From Rostrohypoxylon terebratum (lineage: Eukaryota > Ascomycota > Sordariomycetes > Xylariales > Hypoxylaceae): 64,000 nt of DNA. The translations under genes and the position numbers were made by a program. Location of the stretch: NCBI GenBank assembly GCA_022497145.1, contig MU385925.1:105087-169086 (forward strand), read 5' to 3'. How positions within the stretch are numbered: position 1 is the first letter of the stretch; each line of letters opens with the position of its first letter. The notes below the pieces were generated by a model that was given only the letters and a program-made list of their open reading frames with translations, searched no databases and was not told the DNA's origin. Shown here one piece after another: positions 11,937 to 22,123 of the stretch.

Positions 11937-14900
11937 ATGGACTTTGTTAGTTTTTCCTTCTTCCATTTCGTCATCTTTCTATTTAGCGGTCTGAATACCA
12001 AATACTAATCGTGGTTTCATATGCTTAGTGGTCGCGCCTCATAGCTAGCACCCGGCTGTCTTCGGGGGGCTCCAGCAAGGATGCTGCACGAGATCCCGTA
12101 AGACGCCGGCAACGCTTCGAGAAGGAATATGGTCAATTACTGGTAAGTTTGTTACCATCACTTCCCGACCTATTCACCATCTCTCTCGGACGTGTGAAAG
12201 CTGACATGATCGGAATAACTAGCATATTTGGCGGAATTGTTCAAACCTTGCTCGAGACGAAGATGCTGCCGAAAACATCGAAATCCGCCTTCAGGGGCTC
12301 ACCAACATTCTCTCCGACGAATCCCGACGACCTTTACCTCACCCGTGTATTTCTTTCTGTTCCACCAAGCAGATTTACGTCCCGATCGCTAAGATAGCGA
12401 CAACATCGTACAACGAATGGATCATCAAGGAAGCTGTTTCATTCTATGCTACTCTTATCGAGAGCGAGGAGGAAGCATTTGTGGAGAGCGATGCCTTCTC
12501 GGCCAGTTTGACGAACCTCCTAGTCCGTATCACCGGAGCCAACAGCATTCGACTAGGTCCCGATACCGAAGTCAAAGTCGTCGAGTTGGCCTTCAATATC
12601 ACCACCAAAATACGACTTGAGCCACACATTCTTTCTACCTGGTTCAAATCCCATCCCGAGAGCCATGCAAACGAAGACAAGGCGAAGGACCAAAGGGAGA
12701 AGTTTGCTGGCAGGACTCAGAAGCAAGACTTCCCGCTTTTCTATCTGTTGATGGACTACATACACCACGAAGGGAAAATCGGCGACTTTGCTCGGACTGG
12801 TTTGCTATACATCATCGAGGCCGCTTCGTCCTCCGTTGCCCTTGAACAATGGATTGTCGAAAGCGATCTTTCGACTTTGATGGCTACCGGGCTTGGCGCT
12901 CTATACAGCCAACTCAGTCGAAAGCTTGTCATCGACCACCCTCCAGAAAATCTTCCTCCAATTCTCGCCCTATCCGATTATCAGCACCCGACGTCGACCT
13001 TCGAGATTGTCAGTTCTTGTAGCCCCGACTTTCAGCTACACTTGGAAACCTTTCTATCCCACATGCTCTTCTGGCAGGATGTTCTTAACCATTGTAGATC
13101 AGTGGAAGTTAAGTCAACTTTGCTGGAGCATTTTCAGGTCATCTTCTTGCAGCAACTATTGTGAGTGCTCGGCCTAAGATTATAAGACCTAGGGAGTTCG
13201 GAGCTAACTATCAAAAGATACCCTTCCCTTTTGGAATCTTCCGATGTCGATGGAGGATCATCCGTGGCTGTATTAACATACCTCCGACGTATATTGGAGA
13301 CCTTGGATCACCCTGATATGATCAATCTTATCCTCCATTATCTCCTAGCCCTTCCCGACACACAGTCCTCGACTTTATCTGAGGCTGAGCCATCTGTCAG
13401 CGCCGCGCGCAAGCGAAAGTCTATGGACCTCGCGACTATGATGGCTACTAAAGTCGAATCCAGCTATACGCCCCTGCTCTTTAACCTAGTTGATTTAATT
13501 CGTTCTTGTGTCAAATCCCGGAACCAGCAGACTGTCTGTGTGACGCTTCAGCTTGTGTCGGCGATCCTTAAGCGGCATCACCGATACGCAACCACGACTC
13601 TCCTACGCACTGAGGGTATCGATATGAATGCGCCGCGGAGGACTGCTGGTGCCCACCAACAAGAGGTTGAGTTTCTCACCACTTTGGCTGGTACCGTTGG
13701 TGGACAAGACAATTTTGATGAGGTGTACGACAATATTTTGAAAGATAGCATGACGCGTGTGGAAGGTCACCCATGCTCTCTAAAGCTGGTAGCACCGAAA
13801 CTATCGACGAATAACCACAAACTACCCGCCATCCCCGACAGCCTACCTGGAGCTCCTCGAGATGTTCCGCCACATACGCTTAGCGCAGATGATCCTTTGT
13901 TGAATAGCATTCTGGACATTTTCGAGACTTTTTTCATAAATCCCGTTGAGATGAACTTATCGGCTACGGAGACTCTCATTGACCTATCCGTATGCGGCTA
14001 TATATCTATCGAAGGATGGTTCCTAAGATATCCTAGGAAATATACGTACGACGATGCAGAGGAGCCTATTTCGCCACCCCCAGACCCCGAGTCCCCCCTA
14101 TTTGCGGAATTCGAAAAGTTGGCGTCAATGATAAAATGTCGCCGACGACCGATATGGAAAACGTCAACCCTGCCCCGCATGCTAACTGTTCTGGAGTCTC
14201 TTGCTGATCAAGTTGATTACTTTCGAAGCTCGGTACCAAGATTCGACGAGCTTTTACAGCAGCGTCGCGAAGCGTTTCAGACAGCCGATGCTGTTGTGAT
14301 AAATCCCCAGCCCCACCGACCAAGTTCAGTTGCGACTGATCAAGCAAGTCAAGATGGTTCCCGGGGAGAATCGCCGGCGCGACCTAGCGCTCTTGAGGGA
14401 TTCGCACAGAGGATATTATCTGAACTTGGGACCCCAAGCCGATCGAACAGTCCGCGCGGGAGGAAAGAATCACTCCGAGGACCGAATACAGGATCAGGAA
14501 CATCAGCAGGATACGGGTTTACATCACCCACACCAAAACCCACTTCCGCTCCGCCGAAGGAATTTCCTGTGAATTATGAGAGTCCAAGCAAGAGTGGGTT
14601 GTCAAGGTCATTCTCACCGAGCAGTCATCATTCCGATAGAGATAGCCCGGTGGTTAGCCAAGCAGCCGCATTCGCGGCGGTTGACCAAGGGATACTCGCC
14701 AGACAAATCACATTACCAACGCCAAAAATAGAGCCCATCCCATTAGATTTTGATCGGAAGGTCAATAATCTGACAGACCTTGGAGAGGGACAGAGCAACG
14801 ATAGCGAAGGAATTATGGATGTGTCTGAAGATCAAGATCACGATGAAAGTGAAATTGGAGATCCATCAATTGTCCCAACACCGCCTGAAACACCGCTCGA

Positions 14901-15024
14901 AGTCAAGACAGCCTCGGTCTCCCATGTTCTCACCAATGTCATCGTCTACCAACAATTTATGTTGGAGTTGGCCAGCTTGGTACAAGTTCGAGCAGGTTTA
15001 TTCAACGAGGTTAGGTTCGTGTAG
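11937..15024 (+). CDS. FHIP/RAI16-like trafficking protein
   Basis: Exons 11937-11945, 12029-12142, 12223-13160 and 13218-15024 give 955 residues. The first exon has only three codons (M-D-F), and spliced the protein opens MDFWSRLIAST, the typical start of fungal RAI16-like/FHIP proteins. The nearby ATG at 11920 is out of frame with exon 2, which decides the start. The region of residues 40-650 is alpha-helical in character and includes FPLFYLLMDYIHHEGKIGDFARTGLLYI, characteristic of the family. Residues about 690-900 are low-complexity Ser/Pro-rich. The C terminus (FMLELASLVQVRAGLFNEVRF) returns to a conserved family block. In animals and Aspergillus, FHIP proteins join FTS and Hook in the complex that couples early endosomes to dynein. 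I expect the same role here, by family. Confidence 0.8.
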
Positions 15025-15666
15025 GAGAGGAAGTAGAGATATGGGTAGTCAATTTTGGTGGCTGTGGACGATTAGAAACAATCGTCCTAGGTGGTAGCAA
15101 GTCCCTAGAGGCGCCGGCGGTTGCGTCCCGGAGAACAGGGAAACTTGTGGTGAGTAGAGCGATGTTTTGTTTTTGCATGGCACGGACCCACGACACGCAA
15201 CATAGAGAGCGAATCAAAGAATGCGGGTCTTGCTATTCGGATATTTAACGTTGACTTTACGATAGATACCATTTATTGCATACAATTCTCTTCTAGGTAA
15301 ACAGATTAGCGTGCTAGAATACTGCATTTGCTTCGAATTTCCTCAGTACGGTACTCATAGCGATTGGTGTGAGCTATCTCGAATAATAACAGGACTAATT
15401 CAAGTAAGTCAAAAAAGTAGAGTGTCTTCCATTAAGCCGCCTAGTACTACGTGTATCTTAGAGACTCGGTCTCACGTCTTGAGCTTTGCCTCTTATATCT
15501 CTTGCATCCTTTCCTTCCCCTAGATTCAAAAACTTCGCGCATATCCACTGCCCTTATCCCATCTTCAATATCCCTAGAGCGTATGACAGGTCTCTGTTAC
15601 TATATGTCATTAAACTACGGCGACGATATTGGGATGGCTTCTTTAGCCCGTGATTCGACGCCTAGC
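15025..15666. other. Convergent intergenic spacer
   Basis: About 640 nt between the convergent FHIP-like (+) and F-box/ankyrin (-) genes. No gene or strong repeat is visible; it should hold both 3' ends. Confidence 0.6.
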
Positions 15667-17478
15667 TTACATATAATCTATTTTGGGAAAAACAGGCAAA
15701 TCCCATAGCTTTAGGATAGTGTAAACGGAACCCCAGATCAATTCACAGCTCCTCCTCGCGTCCGAATCAGTTAACTTCCCCATACGTGCGAGTATCTTGA
15801 GATAGCTACGTTCGTCTCCTTTGCCTTGGGCCTGTGTCAAGAGGCTTTTCATGTATTTCATAGACGTCATGGAAAGAAAGGAGTCGAACAAGTGATCGTC
15901 TATATGGTTCCGATATTTAGTGTAGCACTGGTAATCCGAGACGATAAACTCCAAGGCGGCTGTAGCCGCGAATTGAGGCTCTTCCAAGACGGCGCCAACC
16001 TCGACGAGTATTTTGCAGACTTTCGCTCTGTTGGTGCCCCGGACCCCACACCTGACGTGCTTCTCGAGAATGCGGTTGAGGAGCGCTCGATCGAAACCGC
16101 GATCGACTGCTGTGGCTATCAATTCGGACAAGTTGGGTATTGCATAATCTACTACTATGTCGGAATCATTTTCGACGAATTTATCCAGAAATCCGACTAG
16201 AAACGGCTCCCCTGTGGAGACAAGCGGGACGTCGATTCTGACGCCGCACTTTACTAAGCATGTGACGTGTGAGATAAATTCACTATACCAGTACTCGTAA
16301 TATTCCAGGTTGAAGTCTAGGATGTTGTGTCCGTCTGGCGCCGTCAGTCCAAGGGATGCTCCGAGCTTCACGAGGAGGCGTGTTGTCTCCCAGGAATCAT
16401 ATTTCAAGGCATACTGTAGCGGCGTCACGCCATTGCATTGCTGGTTTGGGTCTGCGCCGCGTTTGATAATTTCCTCAAGGAGAATTCTTTTCATAGACAG
16501 GTATTCAAATGGAACATGTCGTATGCAAATGTATAAAGGAATGGATCCAACCTCTCGCACTTCCGAATCAGGTTGGACCTTAGCGCCGGCCTTCAGTAGG
16601 ACGTATGCGTGGCCGTACGCGCCCCACATTAGGGCTTCTCCGAGGAGGGTGTCGCCGCGATATCTGATGTTGAGATCGGCGCCAAGAGAAATAAGTGTTC
16701 TCAGCACGACGGTATTGTTAGGCCAGTGATCTTCCGGTTCAATAGAATCCCAGTCAACAGTATCATCTTCCCAAAAGCTCGCGTAAGAGAACTTGTCAAT
16801 ACAGCAATGCAAAGGCGTTTTCCCCGATGAGTCCCTTATATTGACCGGCAGTACTTTGTTTTGAACAATGTATTTCACTACCTCTGGCACATCGTGACTA
16901 GCGGCTAGATGAAGCGCCGTTGTTACGTTATCGTAGTCATCAGGGTCGTCGGATACCATGAAACGAGGCGTAGCACCACGAGACAATAGAAAGATTGCAA
17001 TTTCTGCTTGCCTTTGGAGTATGGCAGTAACTAGCTGAGAAGAGCTGAAGAGACTTGCCTGATTAGCGGGTGGCTGATTAGCAGGAATCTTCTTCATAGG
17101 AAAACCTTTGTCCAACAGCCACCCCACGATTTCCACATGGCCAAATTCACAAGCCCTGTTTAGAATTCCGTGAGCGGGTCTTAACTCCACCTCGTCGAGC
17201 AAGTTGAACCCCAACCTGTCCATAAGTTCTAGGGTTTCGACACTATCATTGTAAACGGCGTGGATGGGAGCATGGAAGCCCAGGACATCTCTGTCAAGTC
17301 GGTAGAGGACATCATTCATGATTGAATTGAGCCGGCGGTTGACGTATGTCAAGTTCATAAGGTCTTCTAGTCCAAGGATTTGACGCTCGTCTTGTGTTGA
17401 ATACTCTGTAGTGAATGTCTCCGTGGACTTAGCGATCATGAGCAGCAGCTCATTGGGTAGCGACATGAGTGTTGCCAT
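15667..17478 (-). CDS. F-box-like ankyrin repeat protein
   Basis: One uninterrupted exon encodes 603 residues. The N terminus (MSLPNELLLMIAKS, then LMNLTYVNRRLNSIMNDVLY) has the LPxELLxxIA and late Leu/Val pattern of an F-box. It is followed by ankyrin-type repeats, for example HGILNRACEFGHVEIVGWLLDKG, ATTALHLAASHDVPEVVKYIV-like and GVTPLQYALKYDSWETTRLLV, across about residues 95-400. The C-terminal 200 residues are diverged. Proteins of this kind usually serve as SCF ubiquitin-ligase substrate adaptors, with the ankyrins binding the target; that is inferred from architecture. A second in-frame ATG lies at 17466, so the first four residues are uncertain. F-box/ankyrin genes are greatly expanded in many Pezizomycotina. 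Confidence 0.8.
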   Translation of the reverse strand: MATLMSLPNELLLMIAKSTETFTTEYSTQDERQILGLEDLMNLTYVNRRLNSIMNDVLYRLDRDVLGFHAPIHAVYNDSVETLELMDRLGFNLLDEVELRPAHGILNRACEFGHVEIVGWLLDKGFPMKKIPANQPPANQASLFSSSQLVTAILQRQAEIAIFLLSRGATPRFMVSDDPDDYDNVTTALHLAASHDVPEVVKYIVQNKVLPVNIRDSSGKTPLHCCIDKFSYASFWEDDTVDWDSIEPEDHWPNNTVVLRTLISLGADLNIRYRGDTLLGEALMWGAYGHAYVLLKAGAKVQPDSEVREVGSIPLYICIRHVPFEYLSMKRILLEEIIKRGADPNQQCNGVTPLQYALKYDSWETTRLLVKLGASLGLTAPDGHNILDFNLEYYEYWYSEFISHVTCLVKCGVRIDVPLVSTGEPFLVGFLDKFVENDSDIVVDYAIPNLSELIATAVDRGFDRALLNRILEKHVRCGVRGTNRAKVCKILVEVGAVLEEPQFAATAALEFIVSDYQCYTKYRNHIDDHLFDSFLSMTSMKYMKSLLTQAQGKGDERSYLKILARMGKLTDSDARRSCELIWGSVYTILKLWDLPVFPKIDYM

Positions 17479-17796
17479 GACGAGAATGAACTAGAGAAGA
17501 TATGTTGGCTTTGAAATTGAACACGATGCGAGCTGTGATAATTATACAGAGCATGAATATGAAATATGGTATATAATATATAATCAAGGCAAGTGCATAC
17601 CTAGGTAAAGACCTCCAGTAGTCGGCGGTGTTGTTGATGTACTTGGCCAAATAAGTGATCCATTGTTATGGGATGACAAAGCGTGAAGGGAATTGTTCTT
17701 GTTTGGTACGGACTTGTTGAGCTTTAAAAAAACCTCTTGTTCGTTTCAGAAGAAAAAGGTACCTAGGTAGGCAAGCCGCATCTGCGTTGGAACAGA
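17479..17796. other. Intergenic spacer
   Basis: About 320 nt, AT-rich, between two minus-strand genes. It holds the promoter of the F-box/ankyrin gene's neighbour side and the 3' end of that unit. A TACCTAGGTAGG word lies near 17760. Nothing else is seen. Confidence 0.5.
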
Positions 17797-19562
17797 TCAT
17801 TTGTCACTCTCCTCTAAGGAATAGACCTCCAGTTCCGCAATCATGGTCCTTGCAGGTATGGTGACGCTGATAGGAAAACCACCATAATCAGGATCCTCGT
17901 TCGGCATCATCACAAACTTTCCGCTCCGTGTCTCGTCGCCGTTCAACCATCTCTCAGTCCTCAGCTCTCCTGTTTTGTGATCGACTACCACCTTCTCTTC
18001 GAAGCGTAAAATACCGGTAAAGCCCGCTGTTCGGGAAAGTGATTTGGCTCGGACTTGGAAGCCCCATCCGATGAGTAGGAAATTGGCACCACTACGGTGG
18101 ATGACCATTCCTGAGCCAGCACCACGCTTTCCGAACACGAAACACGGTTCGATCGTAATCTCAAAGCCGCCCCATCGCCGGACTATAGGCTTTGCAGGAT
18201 CTACGAGCGCGTCTTTGGGTAGCTCGTCAAAACAAAACCCTACAGACGAGCCCGGATTACGTTGTGCTTCAAGCACGAGTGCGGATACCGATTTAAGTAA
18301 GCCGAAGTGCTTGGTGAAGGGGCTTGTTTTTGGGTCTACCGTGTCAATTCCGAATGGGGATGCCCCTATCGCCCCGTATGACCCATAAGCAATCCAGATT
18401 CGTCGCGCACCATAGTCATCCCGCCTCTGTTCTGGGATAAAAAGCGGCTGGTCTCTATGACGGTACTTTGCGCATGAAATTTCATAGTTGTTCAGGTAGA
18501 TATCGGGGGAGATAAAGTCCAGATTAGGCGCGAACCGCTGCCAGATATCAAGCACGTTACTGACTGGCCCTCCTGAAGGATAGTCTCCGGGCATCCTACC
18601 GCCTCCAGCAACGATTGGGAAGGCGTTGTCAAGGTTATCCCCGGAATAGTTCATCCAAGTATTGGTGTATAAGGGGATGGGGTAATTTCGCTTGCCTATC
18701 TCTGCTATGTGGTTGACATAGTGAGCATAGTGATAAGCCATGAAGAGCTCGTCTGTCCTCTGCCCCTTCCCGAAAACCTCTTCCCAGCTTCCTTCAGGAT
18801 AAGCACCTTTGCCATCTTTCAAGACGGGTCCAATGGTCTCCTTCAAGTCAGGATGCAATGAATCCCATTCTTCCACAAAGAAACTGACCAAATCCTTGGG
18901 GACATCCTCCGAGAATTTTTTGTTGGCGGCAACACAGGCATCTCGTGAGTCTCCAAGTAAACCTGTCTCGTTTTCGACTTGCACCATTAAAACAGTACGA
19001 AGCTCGCTATCGATATCCTCGAGATACATCATTAAGGCAGCAAATGCTATTGATTCAGCCTCCAATGCCTCATGGTGGAATAAGGATAAGACATCGGCAG
19101 TTTCCAAAACGCCACCCGCCTTCCGTAACTTAGCTCTTGGGAACCGTTTCGGGTTCGCTTTTACCCACGACGGCACGTAGGTAGAGAGGCCTAAGATGAT
19201 ATATGAGGATTCGATCGCTTCTATGCATGTAGGTATTTCCACTTACCGTTCTTGAACGAACCAAACCAAAGCAAGACCAGATGTAGACCAAACTCCCTGG
19301 CGCCCTCGATCATCTTGTTGAGGCGAGAGAAATCGAATCGGCCTTCTATAGGCTCAATCATCTCCCAGGTCACACAACCCAGAATCGTGTTCGCGTTGAT
19401 ATCTTTCAAGTTCTGCCATACCGTACTCATATATTCTTCGGATGTGAAAGACGAATTTTGCAGCTCAGCTGGAAGCATTAGAAACGGTTTGCCGTGGACA
19501 TGAAGCTGTTTCGAATTCGCTGTCTCGACAAGGTGGGGTATACTGGAAGTATCCATTGTCAT
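17797..19562 (-). CDS. GH35-like beta-galactosidase with DUF5597 domain
   Basis: Exons 19562-19247 and 19190-17797 (56-nt intron) give 569 residues. The N-terminal TIM barrel is recognisable: QLHVHGKPFLMLPAELQNS, then NTILGCVTWEMIEPIEGRFDFS and LHLVLLWFGSFKNG. After the intron comes TYVPSWVKANPKRFPR. The likely acid/base glutamate is in QVENETG and the likely nucleophile in FIPEQRR, as in GH35/GH42-type retaining beta-galactosidases. The C-terminal 200 residues (RRWGGFEITIEP.. to ..PARTMIAELEVYS) match the DUF5597 type of beta-sandwich. No signal peptide is visible, so an intracellular enzyme acting on imported galactosides is likely; the substrate is not determined. The start is uncertain between 19562 and an in-frame ATG at 19556. 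Confidence 0.85.
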
Positions 19563-19870
19563 CAAAAGCTTGAGTGGTCAGGTAAGTATCAGTATGCCCA
19601 GAGTCCATTTCCAAACGCGAAGCTTGAAGGTCTGGTTCCGGTCATGGTTATCCCCACCCCTAACTTCTCCCCGCATCCCTCTTCTTGGCAGATCTTGGTT
19701 GAGTGGGAACCGATCTAGGAGATCACTGGAAGTCTTGATATTCAATGCTACCTAGAAGTAGTCTATCGCTCCTATGATATGTTGTGATTGCTGGAGAATC
19801 TGTTTTCCACCCCTGTACTAATTTTCTTTGTCGGAATTAACACCTAGTTACGTTGACTCTTAGGTATGTT
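19563..19870. other. Intergenic spacer
   Basis: About 310 nt upstream of the beta-galactosidase-like gene and downstream of the broken hypothetical gene. No gene or strong motif is seen. Confidence 0.5.
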
Positions 19871-20563
19871 TCATTTACCTACAGCGTTTCTCTCATCCCT
19901 TTCGATAACCGAATCATTGATCCTTGCTCGATCCTGTGTACCCTTCCTCTTCTGACAACATCTTGGTACAGCTAATATCTTCTTTCCAGTATATTCAGCC
20001 GGATCGACTACAAATGGCATATATTTGTTCGCATATGCTCCTCCATCATCATCTATCTCGATGATATTGATCTGTAACACGTCTGGATCAGGATCGTCTG
20101 AAGGGACAAGGTGATCAAATGTTACGCCATAATAGTCGATGCGTCTAATAAAAAAATTAGCGATGATCGGCTTCCCATGCAACCACCAATAGCGCGAAGA
20201 TTGGATACCCCCCACCTATATCCCCCTACATAAAATCAGGTACAGACGTATGGATTCTTACTTTAATGGTCTCTCCACGACCCAGCCTAAGTACTCATCT
20301 CGCACAACAATATCACCAACAACTTCCGGTCGACTTTCTCGCCCGTATATTTCTAGGTATGCCAATTTTGCAAGCTCCGGGCCGGCAGGCTGTGGAAATA
20401 CCAGGGACAAGACATCAGTATGCCACTGTATACCCGGTAGGAGTTTTTGGATGGATATTAATGGACCTTCAATCTGAATCCTAAGGGGTCGTTCCAGTGA
20501 TGGGGGTTGAAGAGGGTGAGCGGGCGTACTAAGGCAAGGTGGGATATAAAGCTTGAGAGCCAT
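19871..20563 (-). pseudogene. Hypothetical gene with unresolved splice junction
   Basis: Two stretches look coding: 20563-20262 (start MALKLYIPP.., end EYLGWVVERPL) and 20215-19871 (GGIQSSRYWWLHGKP.. to the stop). A typical donor, GTAAGA, follows the first at 20261 and leaves phase 2. The two nearby acceptors do not restore frame: the one ending at 20226 gives an in-frame TAG nine nucleotides later, and the one ending at 20216 is in phase 0. Thus either the gene carries a one-base indel, or an unusual donor is used (a poor GTGGAG donor a few codons upstream would be in phase). I recognise no domain; the second part is rich in Asp and ends Lys/Arg-rich. It may be a recent pseudogene or contain a sequencing error. 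Confidence 0.45.
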
Positions 20564-21151
20564 GAAAACGAGCGGTAAAGAGGCGCTAAATATACGATAT
20601 AGATATAGCAAGTGATGTTGAAATCAACTGTTCTGTTCAATTGGTAATTTTGGAAGTAAGAAGAAAAAGAATCATCCCTTGTAACAGCCTACAGCAGTCC
20701 CTACTGGATCTAAGTACTGGGCCCATTGTAATTTGTCGCCTAAATGTTTATATTTTACAGCTGTTAATGCACCAGAAGTCTGAAGAAGCACACAGCTTAA
20801 TAGAGGTTAGATCAGGACGCGTGATCGCCGAGAGGGATAGGGATTGTATGTGCAAATTTACCTGATAAGTGGACTTAACTTGAGATATGTATTAGTGATA
20901 CAACGGAATTTTATCTTTCTCAACTTTTATTTACAATATGATAGAGGTTCTTTCATAAAAGAGTATGAGGAGTTGAGGTTTTTATTGGAAGTGTATTGTA
21001 CTTCGTAGCTTTAGGGCTATCAACAGCCCGGAGGTAACGGATCTCTAGGCGGCTATGGTCATTGCTTCAGTGTAGGTACAATACTACCCCTCCTAATCCT
21101 TGGCTGAGGAGGGAAATTACTACCACTAATCCTCCTAAAATCCGAGAAGTA
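20564..21151. other. Intergenic spacer
   Basis: About 590 nt of AT-rich DNA between two minus-strand genes. No gene, RNA or repeat is recognised. Confidence 0.5.
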
Positions 21152-22123
21152 TCATTTCTTGCTCTCAATCGATCCGAGTTCCGCGTGCTGCTCCAGGGCC
21201 TTAGCCGCTTCTGCCCAAGAATGATCCCCCTCATAGAGCGCACTTCTCAAATACGCAGTAGTCAATCTCTGAACAGCAGCCAACCTCTGGGGACTCTCAT
21301 CCTGCGTCTCCCCGGCATCCCAACCACTAATTCCCCCAAGACCATGTTTCGCTCCCTTGATCCAGAGCAGATCCTTGGGACCAGGCGACAGGAAATACGG
21401 GTCGGCGTGCCAGTCCGCGCCACGCGATGTTAAATGCGGGCTCACATCTTCATCACCGCAGACAACGAGCGCCGGCGTCTTCATCTCGGTGTAATCCGGG
21501 CCGTAGAAAGGGACCATGCGACGTCCCATCTCGGAGAGGTTGTCCCCGCCTTTACCGGTGCCAGTTAGTACAATGCCAGCCTTGATGCGCGCGTCGAATA
21601 GATTGGTCACTGTGCCATCGTCTGAGGAAATGTTCTTCGCGCCTAGGGCTATGGATGCGGTCCATGCGCCGAGCGAGTGTCCTGCGACGGCGACTTGTGC
21701 TTTGTTCAGGCGGCCTTTGAGTGCGGGAACAGTGGCCTCGATCGCGTCGAGGCTGTCGAGGACCCGGACGATGTCCTTGGAACGGTCTTGCCAGTGGTAT
21801 TCATTGCCTTTGGAGGATTGGAGGCTGTAGTATGTGCCAGATAAGTGCGAAGGCTGCAGAACTACGAAACCGTGCGCAGCCCAGAACTCAGCCAGTGGGG
21901 TGTAGCCCTCGAGGGAGTTAAGGTGGTTGCTGCGTCCCTGTCCGTGAGAAAGTATGATGATGGGGAGGGCATCGCCCGTCGCGGGGAAGTTGACTTTCAC
22001 TTCGAGGTCCTTGAGACGGTCCGCGGAAGGAAGGACGATGGGGCTGTATGTGTAGACTGGGGTTGCGGAGTTAATGGGGATCTCCTTGGCGGTTCCGATG
22101 AGGGCGTGGTCTTGGGCTCGCAT
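21152..22123 (-). CDS. Chlorophyllase-like alpha/beta hydrolase
   Basis: A single exon encodes 323 residues. The alpha/beta-hydrolase features are complete: an oxyanion segment PIIILSHGQG (about 54-63), the nucleophile elbow GHSLGAW with Ser150, the acid in CGDEDVSP (Asp about 226) and the histidine in GAKHGLGG (about His260). The HGFVVLQPSH and RSKDIVRVLDSLD segments resemble the chlorophyllase/PAF-acetylhydrolase-like group of predicted dienelactone-type hydrolases in fungi. No signal peptide or membrane segment is present, so it is probably cytosolic. The substrate is unknown; carboxyl ester hydrolysis is the safe statement. The coding region is distinctly GC-richer than its flanks. Confidence 0.85.
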   Translation of the reverse strand: MRAQDHALIGTAKEIPINSATPVYTYSPIVLPSADRLKDLEVKVNFPATGDALPIIILSHGQGRSNHLNSLEGYTPLAEFWAAHGFVVLQPSHLSGTYYSLQSSKGNEYHWQDRSKDIVRVLDSLDAIEATVPALKGRLNKAQVAVAGHSLGAWTASIALGAKNISSDDGTVTNLFDARIKAGIVLTGTGKGGDNLSEMGRRMVPFYGPDYTEMKTPALVVCGDEDVSPHLTSRGADWHADPYFLSPGPKDLLWIKGAKHGLGGISGWDAGETQDESPQRLAAVQRLTTAYLRSALYEGDHSWAEAAKALEQHAELGSIESKK

